Below, piece after piece: positions 43,304 to 54,732 of a DNA stretch of 64,000 nt. Made by a program: the position numbers and the translations under genes. The stretch comes from Spisula solida (lineage: Eukaryota > Mollusca > Bivalvia > Venerida > Mactridae), in contig OX365944.1 in assembly GCA_947247005.1 (NCBI GenBank), positions 8,134,501 to 8,198,500 on the forward strand. Direction: 5' to 3'. The notes below the pieces were generated by a model. That model had not been told where the DNA came from, searched no databases, and saw nothing but the letters and a program-made list of their open reading frames with translations. How positions within the stretch are numbered: position 1 is the first letter of the stretch; the number at the start of each line of letters is the position of its first letter.

Positions 43304-45387
43304 CAGTTTTTCCCCCAGTCAGTTTTTTCCCCCCCTAGTCAGGTTTTTCCCCCCTACAATTATATTTTTGTGATTGGGGAAAAAACTAACTAGTCAATTT
43401 TTTCCCCCCTATAATGAAATATTTTGCGATGGGGAAGTTTTTTTTAAACTTTTTTTGTTGATTTATATCTCCTAGATTCTACTCTCTAATATTTAATTAT
43501 TATTATTGTAAACGTCTGAACAGAGGGGGGAAGAAACTGACTAGTCCATTCTTTCCCCCATCATACCTGTAAACGTCTGAACAGAGGGGGGGAAGAAATC
43601 TTGACTAGACCTTTCTTTCCCCACCCTGATTTATATCTCCTAGATTCTACTCTCTAATATTTAATTATTATTATTGTAAACGTCTGAACAGAGGGGGGAA
43701 GAATCTGACTAGTCCATTCTTTTCCCCCTCATACTTGTAAACTTCTGAACAGAGGGGGGAAGAAACTGACTAGTCAGTTTTTTTCCCCCACCAACTTGTT
43801 TATGACTTCCATCATACTTGTAAATGTCTGAACAGAGGGGAGAAGAAATTGACTAGTCAGTTTTTCCCCCCACCAACTTGTTTATGACCCCCATCATACA
43901 TGTAAATGTCTGAACTGAGGGGAGAAGAAACTGACTAGTCCATTCTTTCCCCCATCATACTTGTAAATGTCTGAACAGAGGGGGAAGAAACTGACTAGTC
44001 AGTTCTTTCCCCCATCATACCTGTAAATGTCTGAACAGAGGGGGAAGAAACTGACTAGTCCATTCTTTCCCCCATCATACTTGTAAATGTCTGAACAGAG
44101 GGGGGAAGAAACTGACTAGTCCATTCTTTCCCCCATCATACTTGTAAATGTCTGAACAGAGGTGAGAAGAAATTGACTAGTCAGTTCTTTCCCCCCACCA
44201 ACTTGTTTATGACCCCCATCATACTTGTAAATGTCTGAACTGAGGGGGGAAGAAACTGACTAGTCCATTCTTTCCCCCCTTAAACTTGTAAACGGCTGAA
44301 CAGAGGGGGGGGGGGGAGAAACTGACTAGTCCATTCTTTCCCCCATCTTACTTGTAAATGTCTGAACAGAGGGGGGAAGAAACTGACTAGTCAGTTCTTT
44401 CCCCCATCATACTTGTAAATGTCTGAACAGAGGGGGAAGAAACTGACTAGTCAGTTCTTTCCCCCATCATACTTGTAAATGTCTGAACAAAGGGGGGAAG
44501 AAACTGACTAGTCCATTCTTTCCCCCATCATACTTTTAAATGTCTGAACAATGGGGGGAGAAACTGACTAGTCAGTTCTTTCCCCCATCATACTTGTAAA
44601 TGTCTGAACAGAGGGGGGAAGAAACTGACTAGTCCATTCTTTCCCCCATCATACCTGTAAATGTCTGCACAGAGGGGGGAAGAAACTGACTAGTCCATTC
44701 TTTTCCCCCTCATACTTGTAAACTTCTGAACAGAGGGGGAAGAAACTGACTAGTCCATTCTTTCCCCCATCATACTTGTAAATGTCTGAACAGAGGGGGG
44801 AAGAAACTGACTAGTCCTTTCTTTCCCTACCCTTCTAGTAAACGTCCGAACAGAGGGGGGGGGGGAAAGGAACTTACTAGTCCTTTCTTTTCCCCCATTC
44901 AACTTGTTTATGACTCATCTGAGGTGGAAGAAAATGGCGAAGAAAGTCGGTGGGGGGAAAGAACAGACTAGTCAATATCTTCACCCCTCCCATAATTCAT
45001 TAACTAGGGGTGAACGAATGGACAAGTACCAATAATTTAACCTCATATTAGCCATAAACAAAACAGGGATAGAATGGACAAGTCAGTTTTTCTTCCTTCC
45101 AATCAGTAAAAAACAAGTCTGGGGGAAAGAACTGACTAGTCAATTTTTCCCCCCTCTAATAAATCAATTATTCTTCACTAGAAAGAACAATTTCATAGGG
45201 GGGAAAAAAAGGACTAAGGGGGGAAAAAATTGACTAGTCAGTTTTTTCCCCGGGGAAAAAAATAACTAGTCAATTTTTTCCACGGGGAAAAAGCTGACTA
45301 GTCAATTATTTCCCCGGGGAAGAAACTGACTAGTCAGTTTTTTCCCAGGGGAAAAAAAGGGGGGGAAAAAACTGACTGCTACACCGG
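43304..45387. mobile_element. 2.08-kb TA-flanked element built of palindromic 61-bp satellite
   Basis: It is inserted at attaaTAtggc of the host element; TA is present on both sides (43302-43303, 45388-45389). Compare the uninterrupted host word gcattaatatggc at 45548. The ends are inverted in character: pyrimidine-rich cagtttttcccccagtcagt at the left, purine-rich gggggaaaaaactgactg plus ctacaccgg at the right. The interior has about 21 units of about 61 bp (tcatacttgtaaatgtctga acagagggggg aagaaactgac tagtccattctttccccca). Each unit carries the palindrome ACTGACTAGTCAGT or a close variant inside a longer gggggaagaa / ttctttccccc inverted repeat. There is no open frame of note. Confidence 0.85.
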
Positions 45388-45687
45388 TATGGCTTGCTAC
45401 AAAGCTTTCATACTTACATGGATGTTGTATATGAACACTCCACACGCCTGTATCACCTGACCCCATTTTGACCTTCACCTTGACCTAATTTTGGACTTAG
45501 ACTTATTGAAGGGCCAAATTCTTGGTTAACCCAAATTGACCCTTCTAGCATTAATATGGCTTTCATACATGCATGGATGTTGTATTTGAACATTCTCCAC
45601 ACACCTATATCACCTAACCTCATATTGATCTTCACATTTACCTAATTTTGGACTTAGAATAATTAAGCGTCCAAGTCTTGGTTAACC

Positions 45688-45897
45688 AGTCTGTCAAAAA
45701 ATCTGGATAACTCAAACAGTTTCCAAGCTAGGTTTATGAAACTTGGTATGTGGATAGGGTGCAATAAGGGGATTATGTATGTCTAAAAATATTTTGATTC
45801 TGACAAAAATTGTGGTTGGTATGGCAACAGAAACATTGAAAATGGCTTAAAACCGGTAGGGGACTTCTGTATTGCTTGCAATTCTTAATTACTTGCT
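45688..45897 (+). mobile_element. AGTCCCC-family fragment nested in the TATGCCCC element
   Basis: It begins agtctgtcaaaaaatctgg and lacks the family left end. It has gattatgtatgtctaaaaat, the right end ccggtaggggact and the tail ttcttaattacttg. The host sequence resumes with ctaaccatcataagcccc. Confidence 0.75.
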
Positions 45898-46055
45898 AAC
45901 CATCATAAGCCCCTTACATTATCAAAGCCATGTAACACTATCCACCATTTTAACAGAATTATGGCCCCTTATTGACTTAGCTTTTTTATGGACAAGGCTT
46001 CCATGGGGGCATAAGTGTTTATTGAACGCAGTCCTGTTTTTACTTAACTAATATT

Positions 46056-46980
46056 CAAAGGGGTAAAGCCACGAAGGGTAAAAAATGGCCCCATGTCCAA
46101 ATCCTGTGAAAATGATAAATTTATACCATCAGTTGAAGTATTTTACAAAAACGGAATTTTTTAAGATTTATTTTTGAAACTGCTACCATGGTAACGGGTA
46201 TAATATTTTGCCAAAAAATGGAAAAAAGCTTCTATTTCCAAAATAGTGAATCGAAATGCAAGTGCGCATCCATAGAGTGAAATTAATAATTGAAACTTAT
46301 CTTTCTTACGAATTTGGTTGCCATGGTAACAGTTTTCAAAAAAATGCCCAAAATGCACATTTATGAATCCAAATTAAATAAAATGACGTTTTTGTTAAAG
46401 TGGGTGGGGTTCAGTGGAGTATATCAAAACAGTAAGGCGTATTTTTTGTAAGTTTTTTATGTATCATTGAAGTTCAATGTCTAATGATTGTGTACAGCAT
46501 ATAAAACATTGTACAATAAGTACTAAATGTATTGAGAATATGGCTAAAAGCGGGGTGAATGTCATGCCTTCATGGCTCTATGACGAGAGGAAATAACGTT
46601 GAAGCGGTACCTAAAATCTTAAAATTTAATATGGGCACAGCTCTCGACCATCATGAATTGTGCTGTAAACAATGTATTATAAAGTACAATTTCACATTTT
46701 AGTCATCTGATTTTGGTCGAGGACTGTGCCCATATTCAAAAATTCACTTATAGTGGAAAAATATGGACAAAATGAGCCATTTTTGTGAAAAATGGTCAAA
46801 CGTGGATACCAATTAGTGGACAGGTGACCGGTAAAAATCAAATTTGATGAAAAATGCTTCCCTATGCAAACGGATAAAGCTATCCACATTACAAAAATAT
46901 ACAAATGACACATAATAACATACTTTGATAATTTAATAATTTTTAGGCCAATTCAGACCTTTAGTGGATCTACTCCTTTA
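46056..46980. mobile_element. candidate MITE of about 925 bp
   Basis: aaaggggtaaagccacgaag at the left resembles the reverse complement of gtggatctactccttta at the right. An inner inverted pair, atgggcacagctctcgacca (about 46632) and tggtcgaggactgtgcccat (about 46714), is clear. The region is rich in aaaatgg words and has no coding content. Confidence 0.45.
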
Positions 46981-47280
46981 CATTAAGTGTGGTAAATTGA
47001 TAATCAAAATTAATAATGATTAAGTTAATGAGTTCCAACAAGCTATATCTGTCCCCAAGTTGCAGTTGTTAAAGAATTGTATGGAATTTAAATGCAAGTT
47101 TACAATTTCCGTAAGTTCTTTGATGAAACAGTACTGGTACAATTAATATAAGAAATCTTCATGCACTCGTTCTGTGATTATTATATTTTCCATCGGGTCT
47201 TCAGACTCTACAAAACCTGTCAGAATGTTTGTATTTTGTACTTTTATCTCTGTTTCAGCCTGATTGATTTACTTTCAGTT
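46981..47280. other. intergenic, no gene seen
   Basis: AT-rich; nothing supported. Confidence 0.4.
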
Positions 47281-47941
47281 TTTAGCTCACCTGTCACAGG
47301 AATGTTCCTTGGATGGTCTTTTCTAAAAATGGCTAAAAAAATTGTTATCTATTAATAACTCTGGTTGAAACAATAAGAAAATCTTTTAAAAATTTTAAAA
47401 AATCAACCGCCGACTAGATTTCAAAATAATTTTACAGAAATAGTTTTTGGATGACCCTCTTACAAAATTGACATTTTTGTCTTGATTCATCAAAAAACAT
47501 GGCTGCCAGTCGGTGGGGCGCTGTTTTCCCCTATAAATAAAGCTATGCAGAACTTCTGTTGCCATGGCAACCAATAGAAAAATCTTTAAAAAAATCTACT
47601 GCTGGCCTGATTTCAAAATAATTTTATAGAAATAGTAGTTGGGTGACCCTCTTACAAAATTTACATTTTTATCGAGATTCATCGAAAAACATGGCCGCCA
47701 GGGATGGGGCCCTGTTTTCCCTATATATCTACTGTAAAATGTTTTAAAATCTTCTTCTCTAAAAAAACTGGTATTTCATGTTAAAAGGGTAACAATGTTC
47801 CTTTGGTTATCCTTTCTAAAAATAGCTAAAGAATTATAATCCATGCAGATCTCTGGTTGCCATGGCAGCCAATAAGAAAAACTTATTAAAAAAAACATGA
47901 AAATATGGTTCTTCTGGATCAATGTGCCCTCTTGTTAATTT
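47281..47941 (+). mobile_element. AGCTCACC-ended repeat with internal repeats
   Basis: It starts tttagctcacctgtcacagg. A unit containing ggttgccatggcaacc-like words and gattcatcaaaaaacatggc recurs about every 180 bp. It belongs with 12647-12810 and 57676-58120. Confidence 0.65.
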
Positions 47942-48545
47942 TTAGCTCGAATTTTCAAAGAAAAAAATCAAGCTATTGTCGTGACGGGATCGTCAACGTC
48001 TGCGTGTGCGTTGGTTAAGTTTATTATCAGTCATTTTCTCTAAGACTATTAAAGGTAACAACTTGAAACTGTACATACATGTAGTTATTCACCATCACAA
48101 GAGTTCATACTAACAACGCTGGTAACTACATGTATGGAACCTATATTTATGGAGTTATCTGCCCTTGTTTGGACTTGGTACATAGAAATAATGGCAAATT
48201 TTACACATAAACAGAATTTTCTCAAACACTATCATAGCTTTCAAACAAATCTATCCAGCATTAGATATAAATTATTCCACTCTTCTGACTTTGAATTTTT
48301 ACACAAAGGCTATCAAAGGTATCCACTTGAAACTCAACATAGTTATTCATTGCCACAAGGAGAGTCCATACTGACAAGGCTGATAACCCTGAGACCTATA
48401 TTTATGAGTTATCTGCCCTTGTAACGCTTAGAATTTTTACTCACAGATGAGCAAGGGTATTATCGAGTACGAGAAAGTTGAGCGTCTATCACTCGTAGGC
48501 GGTGCTTTTGTTAGCGCTTGTCGGAGTATCACACAAGATTTGACA
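47942..48545 (+). mobile_element. AGCTCGA repeat with two internal units
   Basis: It starts tttagctcgaattttcaaag and then tcaagctattgtcgtgacgg and a gcgtgtgcgttggttaagtt stretch. Two related units (aaaggtaacaacttgaaact ... gagttatctgccctt) follow in tandem, each about 265 bp apart. Non-coding; the 96-codon frame at 48134 is part of the repeat. Confidence 0.65.
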
Positions 48546-48809
48546 GTTGTGGAAAGTCTTGATTTTTGTTCACTATATTTTGTGTAATTTGTATTGGATG
48601 GGTACAGAATACAGATACAAGTATGCTATTAATAATGAATAACTAGAATACTAAGTATGTAAAGTTATCAATTAATTTTGCAACTATTGATTGCTTTGAG
48701 TTGGCCAAATTTATTATATATTTTTGTTCATGTATCTTGAAAATGAAGAATAATTTGTAATATTTCTTGTTTTATTGTTATGGATCTTGGTTTCGATATC
48801 AAAGAGTTT

Positions 48810-49285
48810 TATGCCCCCGAATGTTGGCATATTAAAATTGAACTAACCGTCTGTCTGTCAGTTTGTCTTGACAATCAGGTTACATTTTTTATAAAGTTCA
48901 ATAGTTGGTTAACTATCGATGTTATTGCATTGAAACTTAGTGGCACACATATCTATTATCATAAGTCAACTCTATTAGATAAGTGGCATAACTCTAGGGT
49001 GATTTTGTTAAGAGTTATGGCCCTTTTTAACTTAGACATTTTGGTTAAAGTTTATGAAAAAAAAAATATTTTGTTTACTATAAATGCTTTTGTATTGAAA
49101 CTTGGAAGTAATACTTACCATCATTAGTCAACATTACTAGAAAAGTCATATAACTATAGGATTGTTTTGTATTGAGTTATGGCCCTTTTTTAACTTAGTC
49201 ATGTTGCTAACATAAAGTACTTTAGTATACTATCAAAATCACACTATTGGGGCATATGTCCCTTATAGTAACAGCTCTTGTTTGT
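48810..49285 (+). mobile_element. second TATGCCCC...GGGGCATA element
   Basis: Left tatgcccccgaatgttggca with GTCTGTCTGTC; right ttggggcatatgtcc (49247-49261). An internal unit (attgaaactt ... gagttatggcccttttttaa) is present twice. It differs in sequence from the 16002 family but has the same architecture. Confidence 0.7.
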
Positions 49286-49445
49286 TTATCTTTTATCTGG
49301 GTTATATTAGTTTTAATGATGTAGACCGGTCAGGTTTACAGATTATACTAACATCATGTTGTAGTTGACCTCAAGATGAAGAATTGTGTTCATTGGAAAG
49401 AGTAAAACATGGTGCTTTCATTGATTGGTGTGATATTATACAATA

Positions 49446-49807
49446 TACTGTACAATCATAAATATTTGTGGGGGATAACCTCAACCACGAAATTAAATCC
49501 CCAATGAATAATTATATATGTACCAATAAATATGTCAAGTTCACAGCAGCTGCAAAACTTGCTTTCAAGATCAGTTAGGTATAAGACTAGATTTTTTTGG
49601 AAGATTACTTGCATATTCAACATGTAATAAATTTTTAAACAATTATTATTTCTGTTCCATTTTGAATGATTTCTGATAATTTGTCTGAATTTTGACCTTG
49701 CCGTTTTTTCTGAAATCCGAAATCCTAGAAATCGCCTCCACATGAAATGGTCGTTTTCTTCAAAATCACGAAATTTTGTCCCATTGAAATTTATTGATTT
49801 TACAGTA
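49446..49807. mobile_element. 362-bp MITE, TACTGTA ends
   Basis: tactgtacaatcataaa at the left and ttattgattttacagta at the right are inverted. The internal phrase ttttgtcccattgaaattta recurs near 52450. The element at 58268-58526 has the same ctgtaaaatca ends. The 126-codon minus-strand frame here is not a gene. Confidence 0.65.
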
Positions 49808-50329
49808 TAAAAGGAAATTTTTAAAGTGATATGCAATGACTATAATTTATAATATTTATTATGTAAAAGTACAAAACTATGTAATTTGTATGAAATGACA
49901 TTGTTATTTGCCTATTATGAGCAGTTTTTATTTTTCGTTGAATTGTTTATTTCAAAATCCTGTTTTAGTCGAGAACTGTTTGATTGTAGAAGTCTCATTG
50001 TAATATCAGAAAGTTTAATGTTTTCACAATTCAATATTGACAAAAACTGTTTAAAAATACACCAACAATATTATTTTGAATCATGAATGCAAACATATTC
50101 ATTATCGGAGGTTTTACCCAATATAACAAAACTTTCAGTGCAGAGAGTTGATGGCATGTCTCTATAAGGTACATTGTTGGTACATTGTTGTTATTGATAC
50201 ATTGTATGTTGGTAGTTATCATGTTATCAAAAACAATAAAAACTAAAGTCTGATGGATTCTATGTTGTTTATATACATTGTACCTTCACCAGGACATTCT
50301 ACATGTGTATTCTTGTGATACTCACTTAC

Positions 50330-50475
50330 ATATGATATCTCAAAGATCAACAACTTCTCATAAGTTTGCATGGCTCTGATGATTGTCCTTTCTGGATGTA
50401 TTTCACCCATGACCTCAGTTTGCAGTAGAGTATTCAACATAGCAGTTGTGACCTCCACATGTGTATAAGTTGTCA
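50330..50475 (-). CDS. isolated minus-strand coding exon, unknown gene
   Basis: On the minus strand an acceptor aatattatcaaccag precedes position 50475 and a strong donor gtaagtgag follows position 50330. The 146-nt exon completes one codon, then reads 48 codons including VEVTTAMLNTLLQTEVMGEI and ERTIIRAMQTYEKLLIFEIS, ending phase 0. Composition and splice sites look like real coding sequence, in contrast to the surrounding DNA. I do not recognise the family. The partner exons were not found; the gene must run leftwards on the minus strand. Confidence 0.55.
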
Positions 50476-50794
50476 CTGGTTGATAATATTGATTCTAGGA
50501 AAACTGGTTAGGCTAGCCAACTAGCAGCAATATACCGTTATAAATTGAAATAATAAGAACATAATCAATGTGAAAGAAAATGTAAAACATGTGCCCCATA
50601 GAAGCTGGTCTACATTTATGTTCAGTCATCACCTTTAGGGGTCATCTTCTAGTCAGAACCAATATGCATAAAAGCTCCGCGAGTCGCATGTGTCGCCTGA
50701 CGACATGCACATTTGTCATGGAAAACTGTCCAGTATTAGGCTACATATCCGACTCACAAGAGTTCTCCAGTCATCTGAACTAAAAACAGCAAAG

Positions 50795-51765
50795 TTATGC
50801 TCTGGACAAAAACATGTCCTGATAAAATCAATCAAAAGGGAATCATTCAAACACTACACAAGGTAGAGTTATGATTCTTGGGCACTGCACTTCATGTCAC
50901 AGCAAGAAACATGCATACCAATTTTGGAGTCATTCATACTTATGGTGACCAAGTTATGCCACGGACAAGAAATGCTTATAAAATCAATTAAAGGGAAATA
51001 ATTCAAAAATGGCACAAGGTAGAGTTATGGTTCTTGTGTACTGCACTTGGACTTTTTGTAAGAAACATGCATACAAAGTTTCTAGTCAATCAACCTAACG
51101 GTGACAAAGTTATCCTCCGGACAAGAAATGCTCTAATTAAATCAATCAAAGGGTAATAATTCAAAAACGATGCAATGCAGAGTTATTGTTCTTGCGCACT
51201 GCACTTCGGCTTATTGCAAGAAACATGCATACAAAATCTTGAGTCATTTGAACTCTAGGTGACAAAGTTATGATCTGGACAAGAAATGCTCTAATTCAAT
51301 CAAAGGGAGATAATTAAAAAATGATGCATGGTAGAGTTATGGTTCTTGTGCACTGCACTTTGGCTTATTGCAAGAAACATGCATACCAAATATTGAGTCA
51401 TTTGAACTTAAGGTGACAAAGTTATGCTCCGGACAAGAAATGCTCTAATTAAATCAAAGGGAGATAATTAAAAAATGATGCAAGGCAGAGTTATGGTTCT
51501 TGTGCAATGCACTTCGGCTTATTGCAAGAAACATCCATACCAAATATTGAGTCATTTGAACTTAAGGTGACAAAGTTATGCTCCGGACAAGAAATGCTCT
51601 AATAAAATCAAAGGGAAATAATTCAAAAACGATGCAAGGTAGAGTTATGGTTCTTGTGCACTGCACTTCGGCTTATTGCAAGAAACATGCATACCAAATC
51701 TTGAGTCATCTGAACTTAAGGTGACAAAGTTATGCTCCGGACAAGCAATTTGTGACGCCGCAACA
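50795..51765 (+). repeat. tandem array of about 154-bp units, six to seven copies
   Basis: Each unit holds gttatgctccggacaagaaa, gagttatggttcttgtgcac, tgcacttcggcttattgcaa and gaaacatgcataccaaat. The ggacaag word recurs at about 50803, 50965, 51119, 51276, 51432, 51586 and 51738. Copies are diverged. The array ends in acgccgcaacagccgccgcc. Confidence 0.85.
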
Positions 51766-51929
51766 GCCGCCGCCAAAGTAAGGCAACACAAAAACTTAGT
51801 TGAGGATCCACAGCCAAGTTATTCTTTACTGAGCAGAAACTGACATGTGTAAAGCAGTATACTGATACTGGTACTTCCTTGAAGGGGGGTAACAACAAGA
51901 AGTCAACTCAAATCTTCTCACAGGTTTCT

Positions 51930-52082
51930 GTCACACGAAGAACTGGATGCCTGATGATTTTCTGTGACTATGTTTGTCATACGAAGAACTGGATGTCAGA
52001 TGAGTGTCTACGACTATGTTAGTCACAAAGAACTAGATTTCAGATGGACCAGTGTCAACAGGCATCCAATTTTTTGTGTGGC
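51930..52082. repeat. small inverted repeat, gaactggatgcctg arms
   Basis: cacacgaagaactggatgcc (about 51933) is inverted in ggcatccaattttttgtgtg (about 52061). Further copies of the gaagaactggatg word lie between. Possible MITE. Confidence 0.5.
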
Positions 52083-54462
52083 TCCCATAGGCACTTGACA
52101 CGCATCCAATTCTCTAGTGACAGAGATGGAACCCTGTGGGTGAACTTTCTTCATCTGAAGACAAGGAAAAAGACTGTAAGAATCCCAATTTTATTATCTA
52201 TTGTGGCATAGCAAAATGACGTACATAATAAATAGCATTACAGTCCCAATAATTGGACAGACGGGAAAGAGACAAGCATGTTCGAAGAATTATTTGTTCA
52301 ATACTTATAAACCCCTGAATGTACAAAAAAATCATTCAAAATGTATTCATAGCTGTAAAGCTCAACTTGATCCAGATCACCTTTCTGGATGAAATCCAAA
52401 ATCCTTGAAATTACGTCCCCATGAAATGGTCTTTTTCACCAAAACAACCAAATTTTGTCCCATTGAAATTAAATGATTTTAAAATATTACACTTTACTAC
52501 ACTTTTCGACTGGTAGGTCAAAATTTATTCAGTGTGTCACCAAAATGTACTGACTAGACGCACCTTTAGAATAGACATGCAATATGAGTCCACTGTGAAG
52601 TTATAACAATAGCAGTGTGAAGGATCAGGTTGAGTTTATACAAACTATAACACCATAGCAAGCACAACCCTAGCACTTAAATACATGATCAGTGAATACA
52701 TTGAAACACTACCAGACTCGGAGCTTCCTGATGTGTACTTATATTACACCCTTTATCAAGTAATATAATATGGGTAGGCCAACTAGACATGTCGTGAAAT
52801 GAGAGTATGTGTCCGGCACATTATTGGTAACCAACGGCAACAACAGATGAGGTGTGAACATACTGATACAAATGTATTTTATATAGCAATATTTTCCAGT
52901 CGTATCCTATGGCAGTAAGTTCAGGCATTTTAGGTAATTGTATGAGACATATTCAATAGCTGATGTTGTGATACACTTGTAAGACAGAAATTTACTTATA
53001 AATATTAAGGGTTTCATGAGCTCCAAGTTAATACTGGTATTGTTGCATAATATCTAGACATAATGGTGACAAAATCTACAGCATAAGTCGATTTTTCAAC
53101 CTGTTGCAGGTAATTTGACATTGAATATTCATTGGATGTGTCGATGAGATATAGTACATTGTAGTTTTTATAACGGTAAGTCTCGAGTACGGACATACAG
53201 CCAGAAATTGGTACAATTTTATTATATAGCTTAACGTTACCCGTATGTGAATAGACTGGCCTCTTTACTACGGTCAAGCAGATGACCTGCGACTGATCAG
53301 AAAATCTAACTGTATAGATTAAATTTCATGTAATTTACTTTTATAACAATATTGTTGTATCGTTTAAATAAGCTGGTGTTTGTCTAGTTCATATAAACAC
53401 GTGCTTACATCTACATAAATGACTAAGAAGTTGAAGCAAAGTTAAACAAACCAAAATCTTACATGATACAAGGGGTGTTACAAAATATGTGGAATAAATG
53501 CTCTAGATCATGAGTATTCTTTACTATTGCTGAAATTACAGGTAATAGATGAGTTTAATACAAATACCAACTCTCATATGATGACATAAATGTACTATTA
53601 AACATTTAGACTCAAATCCTCGAAATATAACATCACTTAAGCTTATCTGACCCAACATCATTCACAGATTATTGATTCACTTGCCATGAAACTGAATAAA
53701 TGAAAATAGAGCACTGAACTACTGGGTACTGAACTATGTGTGATGTGATTTTATGCACCTGTCATTTAGCTGCCAATTGACCAAATACCAAATGTGGCAT
53801 ATGTAAATCAAGAATTTAATTGACCAATGAAAATATTTGATTTGGGTTGTAAAAACATTGGAAAAATTGCACGCGTTTTCAGAGTCCAATGGATTCGCTT
53901 GATAACCTTTGACAGACAAAAGGACAGAGTATTCTTTATACTGGCATGTGGCAAGTTCAGAGTCAGCTATACAACCTATATAATGTACATATCACTAATT
54001 GTTTTTTCATGGCGTTCTCCTTTTTGCATTTTGCAACAGAATTATTGACATCTGTGATATTCCGTTTTATCACCAATTCTTATAATATTTCATAAGAAGA
54101 ATTCGAAAAAAAGTTCTTAAATAGTCTTTAGAGTCAAATTGTTTGTTTGACATCATTCATATACATTGTATATATAATACTATGTACATTGTATTTGTAC
54201 ATATCATTTGTGGAGTATTTTAGCTAAACGTAACGTTACAAATGAACGATACAACATACTTTACCAAATACATCCTAGGATATAAAACACAAGATGGACA
54301 GAGTGTGATGTCCCCTGACACTTTGGTATGTAACAAGTTTTTGTGTATCGATTTGAAACAAACATACAAATTCTGAGAGTTTGTCATCTTACCATACCTT
54401 ATAATACTAAAGCATTTTCCACATATATTACCACCCTTTGTAATTGTATCAAATATTTAGTA
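52083..54462. other. intergenic, dispersed repeats only
   Basis: The segment 53090-53290 is related to 13088-13330 (ttcattggatgtgtcgatga; gttacccgtatgtgaat). Near 52390-52480 lies a fragment of the tacagta-ended family. A 28-codon start-like frame at 54242-54325 ends at a gtatgt but has no other support. Confidence 0.4.
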
Positions 54463-54732
54463 AACAAGTAATTAAGAATTGCAAGCAATACAGAAGTCCC
54501 CTACCGGTTTGAGGCCATTTTCAATGTTTCTGTTAGCAACCACAATTCAGAATCAAAATAATTTTAGACGTGCATAATCCCCTTGTTGCCCCCTATCCAC
54601 ATACCAAGTTTCATAAACCTAGCTTTGAAACTGTTTGAGTTATGTCAGGATCCAGATTGTTTGACTGACGGACTGACTGACGGACGGACGGCAAACCTAT
54701 AGTCCCCTCCGGTCAAAAACCGGTAGGGGACT
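54463..54732 (-). mobile_element. AGTCCCCTACCGG element, full copy, reverse strand
   Basis: Reverse complement of the 34746-35015 copy: aacaagtaattaagaattgc tail, then agtcccctaccggtttgagg, a GACTGACGGACGG tract, and ccggtaggggact at the far end (to 54732). Confidence 0.82.

Larger units (their letters stand above)
43203..46040 (+). mobile_element. TATGCCCC element broken by two nested insertions
   Basis: The left end tatgcccccgtatcgatag and the CCGTTCG tract (43203-43303) match the element at 16002. The sequence resumes at 45388 (tatggcttgctacaaagct) and again at 45898 (accatcataagccccttaca). It closes with gggggcata and the gtttattgaacgcagtc tail. The gaps are filled by the satellite element 43304-45387 and by an AGTCCCC-family piece at 45688-45897. 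Confidence 0.85.

Noticed and set aside
49456..49836. 126-codon minus-strand frame
   Set aside because: It lies within a MITE with TACTGTA ends whose sequence recurs elsewhere in the window.
54242..54325. 28-codon ATG frame ending at a gtatgt donor
   Set aside because: A possible first exon, but nothing downstream could be joined to it.
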